Part shown: positions 5,634-5,659 of the stretch, piece after piece
Numbering within the stretch: the first letter of the stretch is position 1
Layout of the letters: each line of letters begins with the position of its first letter
Assembly (NCBI GenBank): GCA_017391435.1
Contig: JAFOYS010000085.1
Span: 1 to 5,659, forward strand
Direction of reading: 5' to 3'
DNA: 5,659 nucleotides
Origin: Alistipes sp.
GTDB taxonomy: Bacteria > Bacteroidota > Bacteroidia > Bacteroidales > Rikenellaceae
Made by a program: the position numbers and the translations under genes
The notes under the pieces: generated by a model
The model's input: only the letters and a program-made list of their open reading frames with translations
Told to the model about the DNA's origin: nothing
Database searches by the model: none

Positions 5634-5659
5634 AACCTTACATTTTAAGTTTGTTAATA

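Overview
The window looks like chromosome of a member of Bacteroidota, most likely order Bacteroidales. Several signs agree. The partial gene at the left edge encodes the fused SecDF type. The calcium ATPase closely resembles Bacteroides-type P2B pumps (from memory). Start codons lack Shine-Dalgarno sequences and follow AT-rich leaders. Copies of the Bacteroidota -7 promoter element (TAnnTTTG) sit just upstream of four of the five genes. I see no mobile element, CRISPR array, rRNA, tRNA or phage gene.

All five genes are on the minus strand, so transcription runs from high to low coordinates. In that order: (1) a cysteine-rich predicted lipoprotein (5010-5633), closed by a good intrinsic terminator (4932-4963); (2) a small exported protein of unknown function (4385-4897) with its own -7 element and a weaker terminator-like hairpin (4336-4353); (3) a 1018-residue calcium-translocating P-type ATPase (1219-4275) with its own -7 element; (4) after only 58 bases and no terminator, a 234-residue zinc metallopeptidase-like protein with a C-terminal membrane anchor (456-1160), closed by a strong terminator (409-433); (5) the first 92 codons of secDF (1-278), with a near-ideal Bacteroidota promoter.

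The ATPase and the peptidase-like gene are the best candidates for a shared transcript. The pump should export Ca2+ from the cytoplasm. Its catalytic motifs are intact, and its calcium-site residues fit a single-site, PMCA-like pump. It also carries an unrecognised insertion of roughly 115 residues between M2 and the actuator-domain core. No clearly new multi-gene system is visible. The features most worth following are this insertion, the adjacent tail-anchored zincin, and the two exported orphans upstream. There is no gene-free stretch over 300 bases; the longest gap (279-455) holds a terminator and the secDF promoter.
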